A model generated the notes under the pieces. It was not told where the DNA came from. It searched no databases and saw nothing but the letters and a program-made list of their open reading frames with translations. From Collinsella aerofaciens (GTDB taxonomy: Bacteria > Actinomycetota > Coriobacteriia > Coriobacteriales > Coriobacteriaceae), in contig NZ_JAQLFL010000001.1 of assembly GCF_028206995.1 (NCBI RefSeq), positions 62,001-126,000 on the forward strand: a stretch of 64,000 nt of DNA, read 5' to 3'. The translations under genes and the position numbers were made by a program. Below are positions 26,973 to 36,248 of this stretch, piece by piece (positions within the stretch are counted from its first letter, which is position 1; every line of letters begins with the position of its first letter).

Positions 26973-29104
26973 TTGCGCCTGCCGCCTCCGTTGGCACCCT
27001 GACGCCCCTGAGCTGCACGGTTGCGCCCGGCAGTGTTCTGCGCGCGCGACATGCCGCTGTGCCCCTTGCTGCCCTTAGGCCCCTTGCCAGCGGCGCCACC
27101 GTGGGCCTTGCCGCCCTTCTTGCCTGCGCCATGCCCACCGCCAGCAGACGTCTCGCCCGGGCGCGGCGGCACGGGACGGATCAGGCAATGCTTGGTGTAG
27201 CCGATCAGGTCGCGACGGCAAGCCTTTTCCAGCGCCTCGCGTACCAGCTTGTAGTTCTCGGGCTTGCGATACTGGATGAGCGCGCGCTGCATGGCCTTCT
27301 CGTGCGGGTCGCGCGCCACATAGATCGGTTTCATGGTGCGCGGGTCCACGCCGGTGTAGTACATGCACGTCGACATGGTGGACGGTGTGGGGTAGAAGTC
27401 CTGCACCTGCTCGGGCATGTAACCCATGTCGCGCACGGCTTCGGCAAGGTCCACGGCTTCCTTCATGGTCGAGCCGGGGTGGCTCGAGATCAGATACGGC
27501 ACCACGTACTGCTTGAGTCCGTATTCGCGATTCAAGCGTTCAAATTTACGGCAGAATGCGTCGTAGACAGCTCGGCTCGGCTTGCCCATCACGGACAGTA
27601 CCGCGTCGCTCACGTGCTCGGGCGCTACGCGCAGCTGGCCCGAGACATGGTGTTCCAGCAGCTCGCGCAAAAACTCGTCCGAGGCATCGGCCATGGTGTA
27701 GTCAAAGCGGATGCCGCTGCGGACGAAGACCTTCTTGACGCCCGGCAGCTGGCGCAGGTCGCGCAGCAGCTGCGTGTAGCCGGTCTCGTCGACCACCATG
27801 TTCTTGCACACGCTCGGCCACAGGCAGCGCTTGTTCTTGCACACGCCGTGCTTGAGCTGCTTGTCGCAGGCGGGGCGGCTAAAGTTGGCCGTCGGTCCGC
27901 CCACGTCGTTGATATAGCCCTTAAACTCGGGATCGCGCGTGAGCAGCTCGGCCTCGCGCATGATCGAGTCGTGGCTGCGCATCTGCAACACGCGGCCCTG
28001 GTGGAAGGTGAGGGCGCAAAACGAGCACTCACCAAAACAGCCGCGGTTGGAGCTTATGGAAAACTTGATCTCAGCAAAGGCCGGCACGCCGCCCGCCGCG
28101 TCGTAATCGGGATGCCAGTCGCGTGCGTAGGGGAGTTCGGCCACCTCGTCCATCTCATCGGTAGTGAGCGTCGCCGACGGCGGGTTTTGCACCACATAGA
28201 CGCTGTTGGGGTAGGGCTCTACCAGGCGATGCCCGGTGATGGGGTCCATATTCTGTTGCTGCACGTTAAAGCTGCGCGCGTAGTTGAGCTTGTCGGCGGC
28301 AAGGTCGTCCCAGCTGGGCAGCAGGTCGTAGTCGTAGACCTCGTCGAGCGAGCTGGTGCGGTAGACGGTGCCATTGATATAGGTAATCTGATCGATGGGC
28401 AGCCCCGCGTCGAGCGCGTCGGCGATCTCGACGATCGCGTGCTCGCCCATGCCGTAGATGAGGATGTCGGCGCCCGAGTCGAGCAGCACCGAGCGCTTGA
28501 GCTTATCCTGCCAGTAGTCGTAGTGGGCCAGGCGGCGCAGGCTCGCCTCGATGCCGCCGATGATGATGGGGGCGTCCTTGAACGTCTGACGGATGAGATT
28601 GCCGTAGACCGTGACGGCACGGTTGGGGCGGTGACCTTCCTCGCCGCCGGGGGTATAGGCGTCGGTGTGGCGGCGGTGCTTGGTCACCGAATAGTGGTTG
28701 ACCATGGAGTCCATGTTGCCGGCACTGACCAAAAAGCCCAGGCGTGGCTCACCGAGCACGCTGATGCTGGCGGGATCGGTCCAGTCGGGTTGGCAGATGA
28801 TGCCCACTTTGTAGCCGTGCGCGTCGAGTACGCGGCTGATGATGGCCATACCAAAGCTGGGGTGGTCCACGTAGGCGTCGCCGCAGATGTAGACGAAGTC
28901 ACACTGGTCCCAGCCGCGCGCGTCCATATCGGCGCGGCTGACGGGGAGGAACTTATCGCGGCCCGGGCGCCAGGGACGGGCGGGCGCTGCCGGGGTATGA
29001 GCGGCGTGGCCGCCCTGGGCCTTGCCGCCGCGCTTTTGCTGCTGGCCGCGCTGGGCATGCTTGCCGTGCTGGTTGTGCTGAGCGTCCTGGGGCTTTTTTG
29101 CCAC
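26969..29104 (-). CDS. YgiQ family radical SAM protein
   Basis: About 711 aa from GTG 29104, which has GGGAGGAATC upstream; longer frames start inside the preceding region without a site. The N-terminal region is Lys/Gln/Gly-rich and low in complexity. The B12-binding-like fold follows (DFVYICGDAYVDHPSFG), then the radical SAM cysteines CFGECSFC near residue 355, which hold a 4Fe-4S cluster and S-adenosylmethionine. VAPEHVSDAVLSVMGKP and the YTGVDP(R)TM segment are family hallmarks. The C-terminal 60 residues are Gly/Lys-rich. The substrate of YgiQ proteins is not known. Confidence 0.93.
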   Translation of the reverse strand: MAKKPQDAQHNQHGKHAQRGQQQKRGGKAQGGHAAHTPAAPARPWRPGRDKFLPVSRADMDARGWDQCDFVYICGDAYVDHPSFGMAIISRVLDAHGYKVGIICQPDWTDPASISVLGEPRLGFLVSAGNMDSMVNHYSVTKHRRHTDAYTPGGEEGHRPNRAVTVYGNLIRQTFKDAPIIIGGIEASLRRLAHYDYWQDKLKRSVLLDSGADILIYGMGEHAIVEIADALDAGLPIDQITYINGTVYRTSSLDEVYDYDLLPSWDDLAADKLNYARSFNVQQQNMDPITGHRLVEPYPNSVYVVQNPPSATLTTDEMDEVAELPYARDWHPDYDAAGGVPAFAEIKFSISSNRGCFGECSFCALTFHQGRVLQMRSHDSIMREAELLTRDPEFKGYINDVGGPTANFSRPACDKQLKHGVCKNKRCLWPSVCKNMVVDETGYTQLLRDLRQLPGVKKVFVRSGIRFDYTMADASDEFLRELLEHHVSGQLRVAPEHVSDAVLSVMGKPSRAVYDAFCRKFERLNREYGLKQYVVPYLISSHPGSTMKEAVDLAEAVRDMGYMPEQVQDFYPTPSTMSTCMYYTGVDPRTMKPIYVARDPHEKAMQRALIQYRKPENYKLVREALEKACRRDLIGYTKHCLIRPVPPRPGETSAGGGHGAGKKGGKAHGGAAGKGPKGSKGHSGMSRAQNTAGRNRAAQGRQGANGGGRRN

Positions 29105-29372
29105 GATTCCTCCCGTTGTTAGTATGCTGCACGTAATTGTAACCAGTCTTTTTGGGACGGCGCTAAAAAGACTGGTGGAGTACATGGGCTGGCGGATCGG
29201 CGTGTCGGTGCGGGTGTCGGCGCCGCGCCCGCTGTTTGTTTCCAGACTGTGTATCTGCGCGTTGGAGAACCCGTCTCGCGCGCACGCCATGTTGTCAATG
29301 GGTTACAGTATGAACGGCGGCTATGTTTCCGCCAACGCACGAGAGAGTCGTCAACAAGGAGGATGCACGACG

Positions 29373-30089
29373 ATGCAGCGTGCCAAACAGATATCGGAGT
29401 CTATTGAGCTGGGCATCATCTTGGCGCTCGCCGGTGGCTTTATGGACGTGTATTCGTACATTGGGCGCGACCATGTTTTCGCCAACGCGCAGACAGGCAA
29501 CATCCTGCTCGTGGGCGTGAGCATCTCGGAGGGCAACTGGGCGCTGGCGGGACGCTATTTCTTCCCCGTGGTGTCGTTTGCCGTGGGCATTATGCTTGCC
29601 GACTTGGTGCACGAGCGGTTTGGCAGCGTGATTCACTGGCGCCAGGTGACGGTGTTTTTTGAAGCCGTTATCTTGCTGGGCGTGAGCTTTATCCCCGGTG
29701 GCGGTTACAACCTGCTCGCCAACTGCCTTACCTCGTTTGCCTGCGGCATGCAAGTTGAGAGCTTCCGCAAGATCCACGGTCACGGCATCGCTACGACCAT
29801 GTGTATCGGCAACTTGCGCAACGCGCTGCAAAACGTGGACGATTACATCATCACCCACAGGCGCGGCTTTTTGGAAAACGGCCTGCTGTACTTTGGCGTG
29901 ATCTTTACCTTTGTGTTTGGCGCCGTGTTGGGCAACTGGTGCATTGAGCGCATGGGCCTGCACGCCATCGTCGTGGCGAGCTTGCTGCTGTTTGTCGCGT
30001 TTGCCATCATGTTCATCGACCGCGAGCGCGACTTGCGCTTACGCTGGAAGGTTGCGGCCGAGGCTTGGAAAGAGGGCTGCCGAAAGTAA
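29373..30089 (+). CDS. YoaK/DUF1275 family membrane protein
   Basis: 238 aa from ATG 29373, with AAGGAGG 10 bp upstream; the longer frame from 29124 crosses the divergent ygiQ promoter. Six hydrophobic segments. The N-terminal signature GFMDVYSYIGRDHVFANAQTGN and CGMQVESFRKIHGHGIATTM match DUF1275 inner-membrane proteins of unknown function. A strong hairpin at 30095 ends the transcript. Confidence 0.9.
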   Translation: MQRAKQISESIELGIILALAGGFMDVYSYIGRDHVFANAQTGNILLVGVSISEGNWALAGRYFFPVVSFAVGIMLADLVHERFGSVIHWRQVTVFFEAVILLGVSFIPGGGYNLLANCLTSFACGMQVESFRKIHGHGIATTMCIGNLRNALQNVDDYIITHRRGFLENGLLYFGVIFTFVFGAVLGNWCIERMGLHAIVVASLLLFVAFAIMFIDRERDLRLRWKVAAEAWKEGCRK

Positions 30090-30094
30090 CCGAA

Positions 30095-30131
30095 TGCGGC
30101 AAAGGGGCTGTCCCTTTGCCGCAATATTTTT
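30095..30131 (+). terminator. Intrinsic terminator after the DUF1275 gene
   Basis: TGCGGCAAAGG / CCTTTGCCGCA stem followed by ATATTTTTC. Confidence 0.85.
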
Positions 30132-30140
30132 CATCGTCTG

Positions 30141-30195
30141 TTGAAACGCTTTAAATAGTTTGACGTTCTCACGCGTTTTTTGTTTCAAAAGCGTT
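30141..30195 (+). promoter_or_regulatory. Possible operator upstream of the alcohol dehydrogenase gene
   Basis: TTGAAACGCTTTAAA (30141-30155) is a CG-centred near-palindrome of LacI-family type. Its parts recur inverted as GTTTCAA-AAGCGTT (30182-30195). A TTGACG that could be a -35 lies between them at 30160-30165. The -10 is not clear. Confidence 0.4.
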
Positions 30196-30254
30196 AGGAT
30201 GGGACTCATAGCGTGGAGCGTAATGGATGCCCCGCACACGATGGGAGGCTATCA

Positions 30255-31421
30255 ATGGCTAATCGTTTCGTTCTCAATACCATCTCTTATCATGGTTCCG
30301 GCGCCATCAAGGAGATCCCCGGCGAGCTCCAGCGTCGCGGCTACAAGAAGATCTTCGTCTGCTCCGACCCCGATCTGGTCAAGTTTGGCGTTACCGCTAA
30401 GGTGACCGACGAGCTCGACGCCGCCGGCATCGCTTGGAGCCTCTACTCCGAGATCAAGCCCAACCCCACGATTCAGAACGTCAAGGACGGCGTCGAGGCC
30501 TTCAAGGCCGCCGAGGCTGACGCTATCGTGACCATCGGTGGCGGCTCCTCCATGGACACCGCCAAGGCCATCGGCATCATCATCAACAACCCCGAGTTCG
30601 CCGATGTCCGCAGCCTCGAGGGCGTTGCTCCCACTAAGAACCACGCCGTGTTCACCATCGCCGTGCCGACGACCGCCGGTACCGCTGCCGAGGTGACCAT
30701 CAACTACGTCATCACCGACCCCGAGAAGGTCCGCAAGTTCGTGTGCGTCGACACCAACGACGCCCCCGAGGTCGCCGTCGTCGACCCCGACATGATGGCT
30801 TCCATGCCCGCCGGCCTGACCGCTTCCACTGGTATGGACGCTCTGACCCACGCCATCGAGGGCTACACCACCAAGGGTGCTTGGGAGCTCTCTGACATGT
30901 TCCACTTTGAGGCTATTAAGCTGATCAGCGAGAACCTGCGTGACTCCGTCGCCGAGGCCAAGTCCGGCCAGCCCGGCTCCGGCCGCGAGGGCATGGCCCT
31001 TGGCCAGTATGTCGCCGGCATGGGCTTCTCCAACGTTGGCCTGGGCATCGACCACGCCATGGCTCACACCCTGTCCGCTCACTACGACACCCCGCACGGC
31101 GTCGCTTGCGCCATGCTGCTGCCGATCGCCATGGAGTTCAACAAGCCGGTTTGCGCTGAGCGCCTGGCCAAGGTTGCCGTCGCCATGGGCGTTGACACCA
31201 CGGGCATGAGCACCGCCGAGGCCGCCGACGCCGCCATCGCCGCCGTCAAGCAGCTCTCCGCCGACGTGAACATCCCGCACGTCTGCGAGGCCATGAAGGC
31301 TGACGAGATCGAGGTCCTGGCCAAGGACGCCATGGCCGACGCTTGTTTCCCGGGTAACCCGCGCGAGGCAACGCTCGACGACGTCATCGAGCTCTTCAAG
31401 AAGATCTGCCCGGCTGCCTAG
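30255..31421 (+). CDS. Iron-containing alcohol dehydrogenase
   Basis: 388 aa from ATG 30255 (GGGAGG upstream). Reversible NAD(P)-linked reduction of an aldehyde or ketone, a fermentation end step. The nucleotide motif GGGSSMDTAKAI (about residues 95-106) and the metal ligands (Asp in VDPDMM region, His in ALTHAIEGY, His in GIDHAMAHTLSAHYDTPHG) are all present. Codon use is very strongly biased to one C-ending codon per residue, more than in neighbouring genes, which points to high expression. The substrate could be butanal, 1,3-propanediol precursor or lactaldehyde. Followed by a good terminator. Confidence 0.94.
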   Translation: MANRFVLNTISYHGSGAIKEIPGELQRRGYKKIFVCSDPDLVKFGVTAKVTDELDAAGIAWSLYSEIKPNPTIQNVKDGVEAFKAAEADAIVTIGGGSSMDTAKAIGIIINNPEFADVRSLEGVAPTKNHAVFTIAVPTTAGTAAEVTINYVITDPEKVRKFVCVDTNDAPEVAVVDPDMMASMPAGLTASTGMDALTHAIEGYTTKGAWELSDMFHFEAIKLISENLRDSVAEAKSGQPGSGREGMALGQYVAGMGFSNVGLGIDHAMAHTLSAHYDTPHGVACAMLLPIAMEFNKPVCAERLAKVAVAMGVDTTGMSTAEAADAAIAAVKQLSADVNIPHVCEAMKADEIEVLAKDAMADACFPGNPREATLDDVIELFKKICPAA

Positions 31422-31474
31422 CCCAGTTTGGTGGTCCTTCGCCCGTAGGTGTATGGTCTTTTGACGTGCCGCTG

Positions 31475-31506
31475 GCCCCGCCGTGCTACGCACGGCGGGG
31501 CTTTTT
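31475..31506 (+). terminator. Intrinsic terminator of the alcohol dehydrogenase gene
   Basis: GCCCCGCCGTG / CACGGCGGGGC stem followed by TTTTT. Confidence 0.93.
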
Positions 31507-31581
31507 GTGCTGCGTCGATGCCCTGAGACGGACAAAACCAAGGCGTACTGCCCGCTGCGGATAGGTGGTGCACTTCCCTGC

Positions 31582-31815
31582 GTGCATTTTTGGGAGTATT
31601 CAACAAGCTCTTAAAAATGCATAACGTTGTGAATGGGCGGTAGTGATCCGCAGGCGCCCATCGACAGCCATTGTGGGCGGGCTATCGATGAGTGGAGGGG
31701 GTTGTTACTGAGTTTCTGCTTTGCGACGACCTGCAACACTGCTGTAACCGCGTCGTTTTGTCGTTCGTGATGGGGCCGTTGGGGCCCACGGTGCTGAATA
31801 CTCCGTTTTTTGCAC
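31582..31815. repeat. 234-bp element B with inverted ends
   Basis: Ends GTGCATTTTTGGGAGTATTC (31582-) and, inverted, GAATACTCCGTTTTTTGCAC (-31815). Same ends and nearly the same length as element A at 17972-18203. It fills most of the 600-bp gap 31422-32025, in which no credible gene is seen; small frames on both strands only follow the palindromic ends. The next gene starts 211 bp after the right end, against 213 bp for element A. Confidence 0.7.
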
Positions 31816-32025
31816 GGTCCAAGGTGGGGCACCCTGAGACGAAGCAAAAAGATGCCTCATTTCTATGCAAATACCAATAGGATTTATGCAAGATTGAGAT
31901 TGTAAACCGTGCACGTGCACAAAACCGGTGCGGGGACGTCTGGAGGCGGCTCGGCTCCTGGGGCATTGCACGTGCAGAACGGTTAAAATCGGGACTCGGT
32001 CTTAGTTTTACTTGGAAGGATGCAT

Positions 32026-33069
32026 ATGACTTCTAATATTGATGCTTCTCTAGAGGAGACGCTCTCCTATATCGCAGGACAGCTTAAGACGCTGACTTCT
32101 ATCGCTTCGCCTACGGGGTTTACTCGTGCGGCGACTGATTATCTGATGGAGACCCTGCGCGATATGGGGTTTGGGCCTGAGCGTTCTAATAAGGGTAACG
32201 TGCTCGTTGAGCTTGGCGGCGAGGGCGAGCCGCTCGTACTGGCGAGCCATGTCGATACCCTAGGCGCCATGGTGCGTTCCATTAAGGACAATGGCCGCCT
32301 GCGCCCCACGACGCTCGGTGGGCATCAGTGGTCTACGGCCGATGGCGAGAACTGCACCGTCTACACGCGCGACGGCAATGTCTACACGGGCGTGGTTCTT
32401 AACACCGAGCCTTCGGCGCACGTGGCCGACGAGCCGGTCAAGACCATCGAGAAGAACATGGAGATCTTGCTCGACGAGAACGTCGACAGCAAGGACGATG
32501 TGCTCGAGCTGGGTATTCAGACCGGCGACATCATCGCTATGGATCCTCGCACGACGGTGACGGAGAGCGGCTACATTAAGAGCCGCTTCCTGGATGACAA
32601 GCTATCGGCCGCCATTTTGTTGGGCTTGGCGCGTGCCGTCGCCGCTGGCGAGGTGACGCTTTCGCGTAAGGTTTCGCTGCTCTTTACCGTGTACGAGGAG
32701 GTGGGTCACGGCGGCGCCTTCGTGCCGGCCGACACGCGCGAGATGATCAGCGTTGACATGGGCTGCGTGGGCGACGACCTAGGCTGCACCGAGCACATGG
32801 TGTCGATCTGCGCCAAGGATTCGGGCGGTCCGTACAACTACGACCTGGTGACGGCGCTGTCCAATATCGCGCGCGAGCTTGAGCTCGATTACGCTATCGA
32901 CGTGTATCCGCATTACGGTTCGGACGTCGAAGCCACGCTCTCTGCCGGCTACGACATTCGCCATGGTCTGATCGGCCCCGGCGTGTATGCGAGCCACAAC
33001 TACGAGCGTAGCCACATGGACGGCGTGCGCAACACCTTCGAGCTCGTCCGCGCCTACGTACAGCGCTAG
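32026..33069 (+). CDS. M42 family metallopeptidase (glutamyl aminopeptidase/endoglucanase-like)
   Basis: 347 aa. The second ATG (32026) is preferred because GGAAGGA ends right before the first (32020). Cytosolic, usually a large multimer with two metal ions that trims peptides from the N-terminus. Ligands and catalytic residues are visible: LASHVDTLGAMV, KSRFLDDKLSAAILL, the catalytic Glu pair in YEEVGHGGAF, the Asp in ISVDMGCVGDD, and a late His in YASHNYERSHMDG. Standard length for the family. Confidence 0.9.
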   Translation: MTSNIDASLEETLSYIAGQLKTLTSIASPTGFTRAATDYLMETLRDMGFGPERSNKGNVLVELGGEGEPLVLASHVDTLGAMVRSIKDNGRLRPTTLGGHQWSTADGENCTVYTRDGNVYTGVVLNTEPSAHVADEPVKTIEKNMEILLDENVDSKDDVLELGIQTGDIIAMDPRTTVTESGYIKSRFLDDKLSAAILLGLARAVAAGEVTLSRKVSLLFTVYEEVGHGGAFVPADTREMISVDMGCVGDDLGCTEHMVSICAKDSGGPYNYDLVTALSNIARELELDYAIDVYPHYGSDVEATLSAGYDIRHGLIGPGVYASHNYERSHMDGVRNTFELVRAYVQR

Positions 33070-33077
33070 CGATGCAG

Positions 33078-33113
33078 CGGCCTCGGCTGATACGGCAGTA
33101 CCGACCGAGGCCG
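33078..33113 (+). terminator. Hairpin after the M42 peptidase gene
   Basis: CGGCCTCGG / CCGAGGCCG stem; no clean T-run follows (TCCTCTC), so termination is uncertain. Confidence 0.45.
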
Positions 33114-33124
33114 TCCTCTCTAAG

Positions 33125-33187
33125 TTGCGGTGAAATAGGGACTGTTTGGCGGTTTTAAACGCTTAAACAGTCCCTATTTCACCGCAA
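33125..33187. repeat. 63-bp palindrome (TTGCGGTGAAATAGGGACTG family, copy A)
   Basis: Perfect 23-bp arms (33125-33147 and 33165-33187). Copy B at 44197-44259 keeps the pairing while changing the core from AGGGAC to ACGGAC, a paired change. It sits between two convergent genes. Confidence 0.9.
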
Positions 33188-33205
33188 TTTATGAAGGGGA
33201 TGGGG

Positions 33206-34306
33206 CTACTTAAGTGCGCCGGTCACCGTGCCGCCGCCGAGGACGATGTCGCCGTGGTAGACTACAACGGCCTGGCCGGGGGCGATGGCTCGCTGCGGCT
33301 CGTCAAAAGTCAGCAGCATTTGCCCGTCTTCGCCGCGCGTAAGGGTCGCTGCTTGGTCTTTCTGACGGTAACGGTACTTGGCGCCCACGCGAATGCCGCC
33401 GGCATCGAGTTCTGCCTCCATGCGGTCGGCAGGGGCGCTCCAGATCCAGTCGTCGGCCGTGAGTGCTGTGGCCGTTAGGTCCTCGGCCTCGCCCAGATGC
33501 ACGGTGTTGTTGGCGGCATCGACGCCCGTCACATACACGGGATGCGCCATCGCGACGCCCAAGCCCTTGCGCTGGCCGATGGTATAGCGCAACGCGCCGT
33601 TATGGCGTCCGACCACGCTGCCGTCGCGCCACACAATGTCGCCCGGTGCAGCGGGATGTCCGCAGCGGCGCTCGATATAGCCCGCGTAGTCACCGTCTGG
33701 AATAAAGCAGATGTCCTCGCTTTCGGCCTTCTGGGCGTTGGTAAAGCCTTGCTCGGCGGCTATGCGGCGCACGTCGCGCTCTTTGTCTAGGCCTGCCAGC
33801 GGAAAGATCGTGTGCGCCAGGCGCTCCTGCGTAAGCGAATATAAAAAGTAGCTCTGGTCCTTTTTGGGATCTTCGCCGCGATGCAGCTGCCAGGTGCCGT
33901 CTACTGTCTGGCTTGTTTTGGCGTAATGACCCGTTGCGATGTAGTCGCAGCCCATGTCCAGCGCCGCACCGAGCAACGTGCCAAACTTTATGTGGCGGTT
34001 GCAGATGATGCACGGGTTGGGCGTCAGCCCCTCCTGGTAGGCGTTCACAAAGCGCTCGATAACGCTGTGGTCGAAGGTCTGCTGCAAGTCGAGCACATGG
34101 TGGGGTATCCCCAGACGCTCGGCGACGGCCTTCGCATCGGCGATGTCGCGGTCGACCTTACTCATGCCCGTGGCGGGATCGGGCGCGGGGCAGGTGAGGC
34201 GCATGGTGGCGCCGACGCATTCGTAGCCCTGGCTTTTGAGCAGGTACGCGGTCACGCTGGAATCGACGCCGCCGCTCATGGCGACGAGCACGCGCTTGTT
34301 GTGCAT
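33206..34306 (-). CDS. mnmA: tRNA-specific 2-thiouridylase
   Basis: 366 aa, normal length. Puts sulfur on U34 of Lys, Glu and Gln tRNAs. N-terminal PP-loop SGGVDSSVTAYLL for ATP (residues 10-22), the first active cysteine in NPCIICNRHIKFG (about 99-111), the second in SEDICFIPDGDY, and C-terminal barrels. The ATG has AAGGAG 9 bp upstream. The sulfur donor IscS is not in the window. Next to it lie cysK and a divergent Rrf2 regulator, so the neighbourhood is devoted to sulfur. Confidence 0.95.
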   Translation of the reverse strand: MHNKRVLVAMSGGVDSSVTAYLLKSQGYECVGATMRLTCPAPDPATGMSKVDRDIADAKAVAERLGIPHHVLDLQQTFDHSVIERFVNAYQEGLTPNPCIICNRHIKFGTLLGAALDMGCDYIATGHYAKTSQTVDGTWQLHRGEDPKKDQSYFLYSLTQERLAHTIFPLAGLDKERDVRRIAAEQGFTNAQKAESEDICFIPDGDYAGYIERRCGHPAAPGDIVWRDGSVVGRHNGALRYTIGQRKGLGVAMAHPVYVTGVDAANNTVHLGEAEDLTATALTADDWIWSAPADRMEAELDAGGIRVGAKYRYRQKDQAATLTRGEDGQMLLTFDEPQRAIAPGQAVVVYHGDIVLGGGTVTGALK

Positions 34307-34324
34307 GGGGAGGTTCTCCTTGGT

Positions 34325-34364
34325 GGCATGTGGCCAAAAAAGAAAAGCGGCGCGGGAGGCTGGT
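34325..34364 (-). terminator. Intrinsic terminator of cysK
   Basis: On the minus strand GCGGCGCGG pairs with CCGCGCCGC, followed by TTTTCTTTTTT. Confidence 0.88.
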
Positions 34365-34486
34365 TCCGCGCCGCAGACATTGTAGCAAGTTCGGGCGTCT
34401 CGTGGGACACCCTGATTGGATGGGCTCAGACTGCCGGGAGAGAGGAGACCGGCTCGTCCGTGGGCTCAACCTATGGGCGACAGGCC

Positions 34487-35425
34487 CTAGTCCTGGAAGA
34501 GCGCCGTGGACAGGTAGCGCTCGCCGGTGTCGGCAAGCAGGGCCACGATGGTCTTGCCCTCGTTCTCGGGGCGCTTGGCCAGCTGCAGCGCGGCCCACAC
34601 GGCGGCGCCGGACGAAATGCCCACGAGCACGCCCTCCTTGTGGCCCACGGCGCGGCCGGTCGCAAAGGCGTCGTCGTTCTCGACGGGGATGATCTCGTCA
34701 TAGACCTGGGTGTCGAGGACGTCGGGCACAAAACCGGCGCCGATACCCTGGATCTTGTGCGGGCCGGCTTGGCCCTTGGAGAGCACCGGGGAAGTGGCGG
34801 GCTCGACGGCGACGACCTTGATTTCGGGGTTCTGCTCCTTAAGGAACTCACCCACGCCGGTCACGGTGCCGCCGGTTCCAACGCCGGCGACGAAGATGTC
34901 GACCTCGCCGTCGGTGTCATCCCAGATCTCGGGGCCGGTCGTGGCCTTGTGGATGGCGGGGTTGGCGGGGTTCACAAACTGGCCGGCGATGATGCTGTTT
35001 GGCGTCTCCTTCTGCAGTTCCTCGGCCTTGGCGATGGCGCCCTTCATGCCCTTGGAACCGTCGGTGAGCACGAGCTGTGCGCCATATGCCTGCATAAGCT
35101 TGCGGCGTTCGACGGACATAGTCTCGGGCATGGTGATGATCACCTTGTAGCCGCGAGCCGCCGCCACCGAGGCGATGCCGACGCCGGTGTTGCCACTCGT
35201 GGGCTCGATGATGGTGTAGTCGCCGCCGCGCACGAGCTTGCCGGCCTTCTCGGCCTCGTCGATCATGTTCTTGGCGACGCGGTCTTTGACGGAGCCGGCG
35301 GGGTTGAAGTATTCCAGCTTGACGAGCACGCGGGCCTTGAGGTCCTCATCGGCCTCAAAGTGAGTGAGCTCCAGAAGCGGAGTGTGGCCGATAAGCTGAT
35401 CGATGGACGTGTAAACATTGCTCAT
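34487..35425 (-). CDS. cysK: Cysteine synthase (O-acetylserine sulfhydrylase)
   Basis: 312 aa. Makes cysteine from O-acetylserine and sulfide with pyridoxal phosphate. The PLP lysine is in [11 protein letters not shown] (about residue 46), the substrate loop is [12 protein letters not shown], the phosphate cup is [12 protein letters not shown], and the serine near the pyridine ring is in [11 protein letters not shown]. The ATG has GGAGG upstream. It is divergent from an Rrf2-family gene, a common arrangement for CymR/IscR-type control of cysteine supply. Confidence 0.95.
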   Translation of the reverse strand: MSNVYTSIDQLIGHTPLLELTHFEADEDLKARVLVKLEYFNPAGSVKDRVAKNMIDEAEKAGKLVRGGDYTIIEPTSGNTGVGIASVAAARGYKVIITMPETMSVERRKLMQAYGAQLVLTDGSKGMKGAIAKAEELQKETPNSIIAGQFVNPANPAIHKATTGPEIWDDTDGEVDIFVAGVGTGGTVTGVGEFLKEQNPEIKVVAVEPATSPVLSKGQAGPHKIQGIGAGFVPDVLDTQVYDEIIPVENDDAFATGRAVGHKEGVLVGISSGAAVWAALQLAKRPENEGKTIVALLADTGERYLSTALFQD

Positions 35426-35532
35426 GGTGAACCTCCAAAGTGTTCAAATGACTGGATACCGTGTGGTTTTACGGTGTGTGTAGCAGCGAAACCCACAAAC
35501 CTTATGGGTTGTTCGTTTTGCTGTTGGCAAGC

Positions 35533-35561
35533 ATAGTAGACAGTAAAGCCTAGTAACGCAA
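35533..35561 (-). promoter_or_regulatory. Possible cysK promoter
   Basis: Minus strand TTGCGT (35561-35556) and TACTAT (35538-35533) spaced 17 bp. Between this and the start lie two small hairpins (AACCCA/TGGGTT and ACCG/CGGT). Match to consensus is modest. Confidence 0.4.
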
Positions 35562-35678
35562 TAGGAAATAGAAGATTATTACGAGTCGATTAACCATCTT
35601 GACCGGAACGGGTATTTTCAAAACCAATATTTCGGCTAGAATTTCTACGGACTAAATGACCGAAAGGCAGCACTATAC

Positions 35679-36107
35679 ATGTTGGTTTCTACTAAGGGCA
35701 GATATGCCCTGCGCGTTATGGTCGATCTGGCCGAGCACCAGGCAGCCGGTCGCATCCCGCTCAAAGAGATCGCGGCGCGACAGGGGATTTCCGAGAAATA
35801 TCTCGAGAACATTTTGGCTACGCTCGTGCGCGCCAACATGCTCTCGGGCATGCGCGGCAAGGGCGGCGGCTATGTGCTCACGCGCCCGCCCGAGCAATAC
35901 ACGGTGGGCGAGATCTTGCGCCTGACCGAGGGCAGTCTGGCGCCGGTCGCCTGCCTGGATGGCGACTGCAAGGGCTGCTCGCGTTCGGATGAGTGCCCCA
36001 CGCTCGACGTGTGGAAGAACCTGGACAAGCTCATCAACGACTACCTCGACGGTGTGACGCTCGATCAACTTGTCGCTCCCAACCATGGCTACGACTACGT
36101 CATCTAA
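35679..36107 (+). CDS. Rrf2 family transcriptional regulator (IscR/CymR-like)
   Basis: 142 aa. Winged helix at the N-terminus (STKGRYALRVMVDLAEH, GISEKYLENILATLVRANML, GKGGGYVLTRPP). Three or more cysteines follow in CLDGDCKGCSRSDECP, a spacing close to the Fe-S ligands of IscR rather than to CymR, which has none. It may thus sense Fe-S or redox state and act on the divergent cysK. The ATG at 35679 has an AAGG site about 15 bp upstream; a TAGAAT box at 35637-35642 is a possible -10. Confidence 0.88.
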   Translation: MLVSTKGRYALRVMVDLAEHQAAGRIPLKEIAARQGISEKYLENILATLVRANMLSGMRGKGGGYVLTRPPEQYTVGEILRLTEGSLAPVACLDGDCKGCSRSDECPTLDVWKNLDKLINDYLDGVTLDQLVAPNHGYDYVI

Positions 36108-36176
36108 CCCACACCTGCATTTGGGGACGGGGTGGAAATGGTAGATTTTCTCGCCCTTTGAGACTTGGCAAATAAG

Positions 36177-36213
36177 AAGGCCGCCCATTTTTGCGATGGG
36201 CGGCCTTCGTTTT
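36177..36213 (+). terminator. Bidirectional terminator between the Rrf2 and holin-family genes
   Basis: GAAGGCCGCCCAT / ATGGGCGGCCTTC stem with CGTTTT on the plus side and an A/T-rich flank on the other. Confidence 0.85.
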
Positions 36214-36248
36214 GGGCTGTTGAGACGGACACGGCCGGAATGGCCGTT

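Noticed and set aside
26969-29104. 728-codon plus-strand frame (26936-29122) opposite ygiQ
   Set aside because: Shadow of the radical SAM gene, whose motifs and start site are clear on the minus strand.
17972-31815. Classical MITE or insertion sequence for elements A and B
   Set aside because: No target-site duplication and no transposase in the window; left as an open finding rather than a mobile-element call.
35426-35532. T-box or S-box riboswitch in front of cysK
   Set aside because: Only two small hairpins are present; the conserved core motifs of those riboswitches are not seen.
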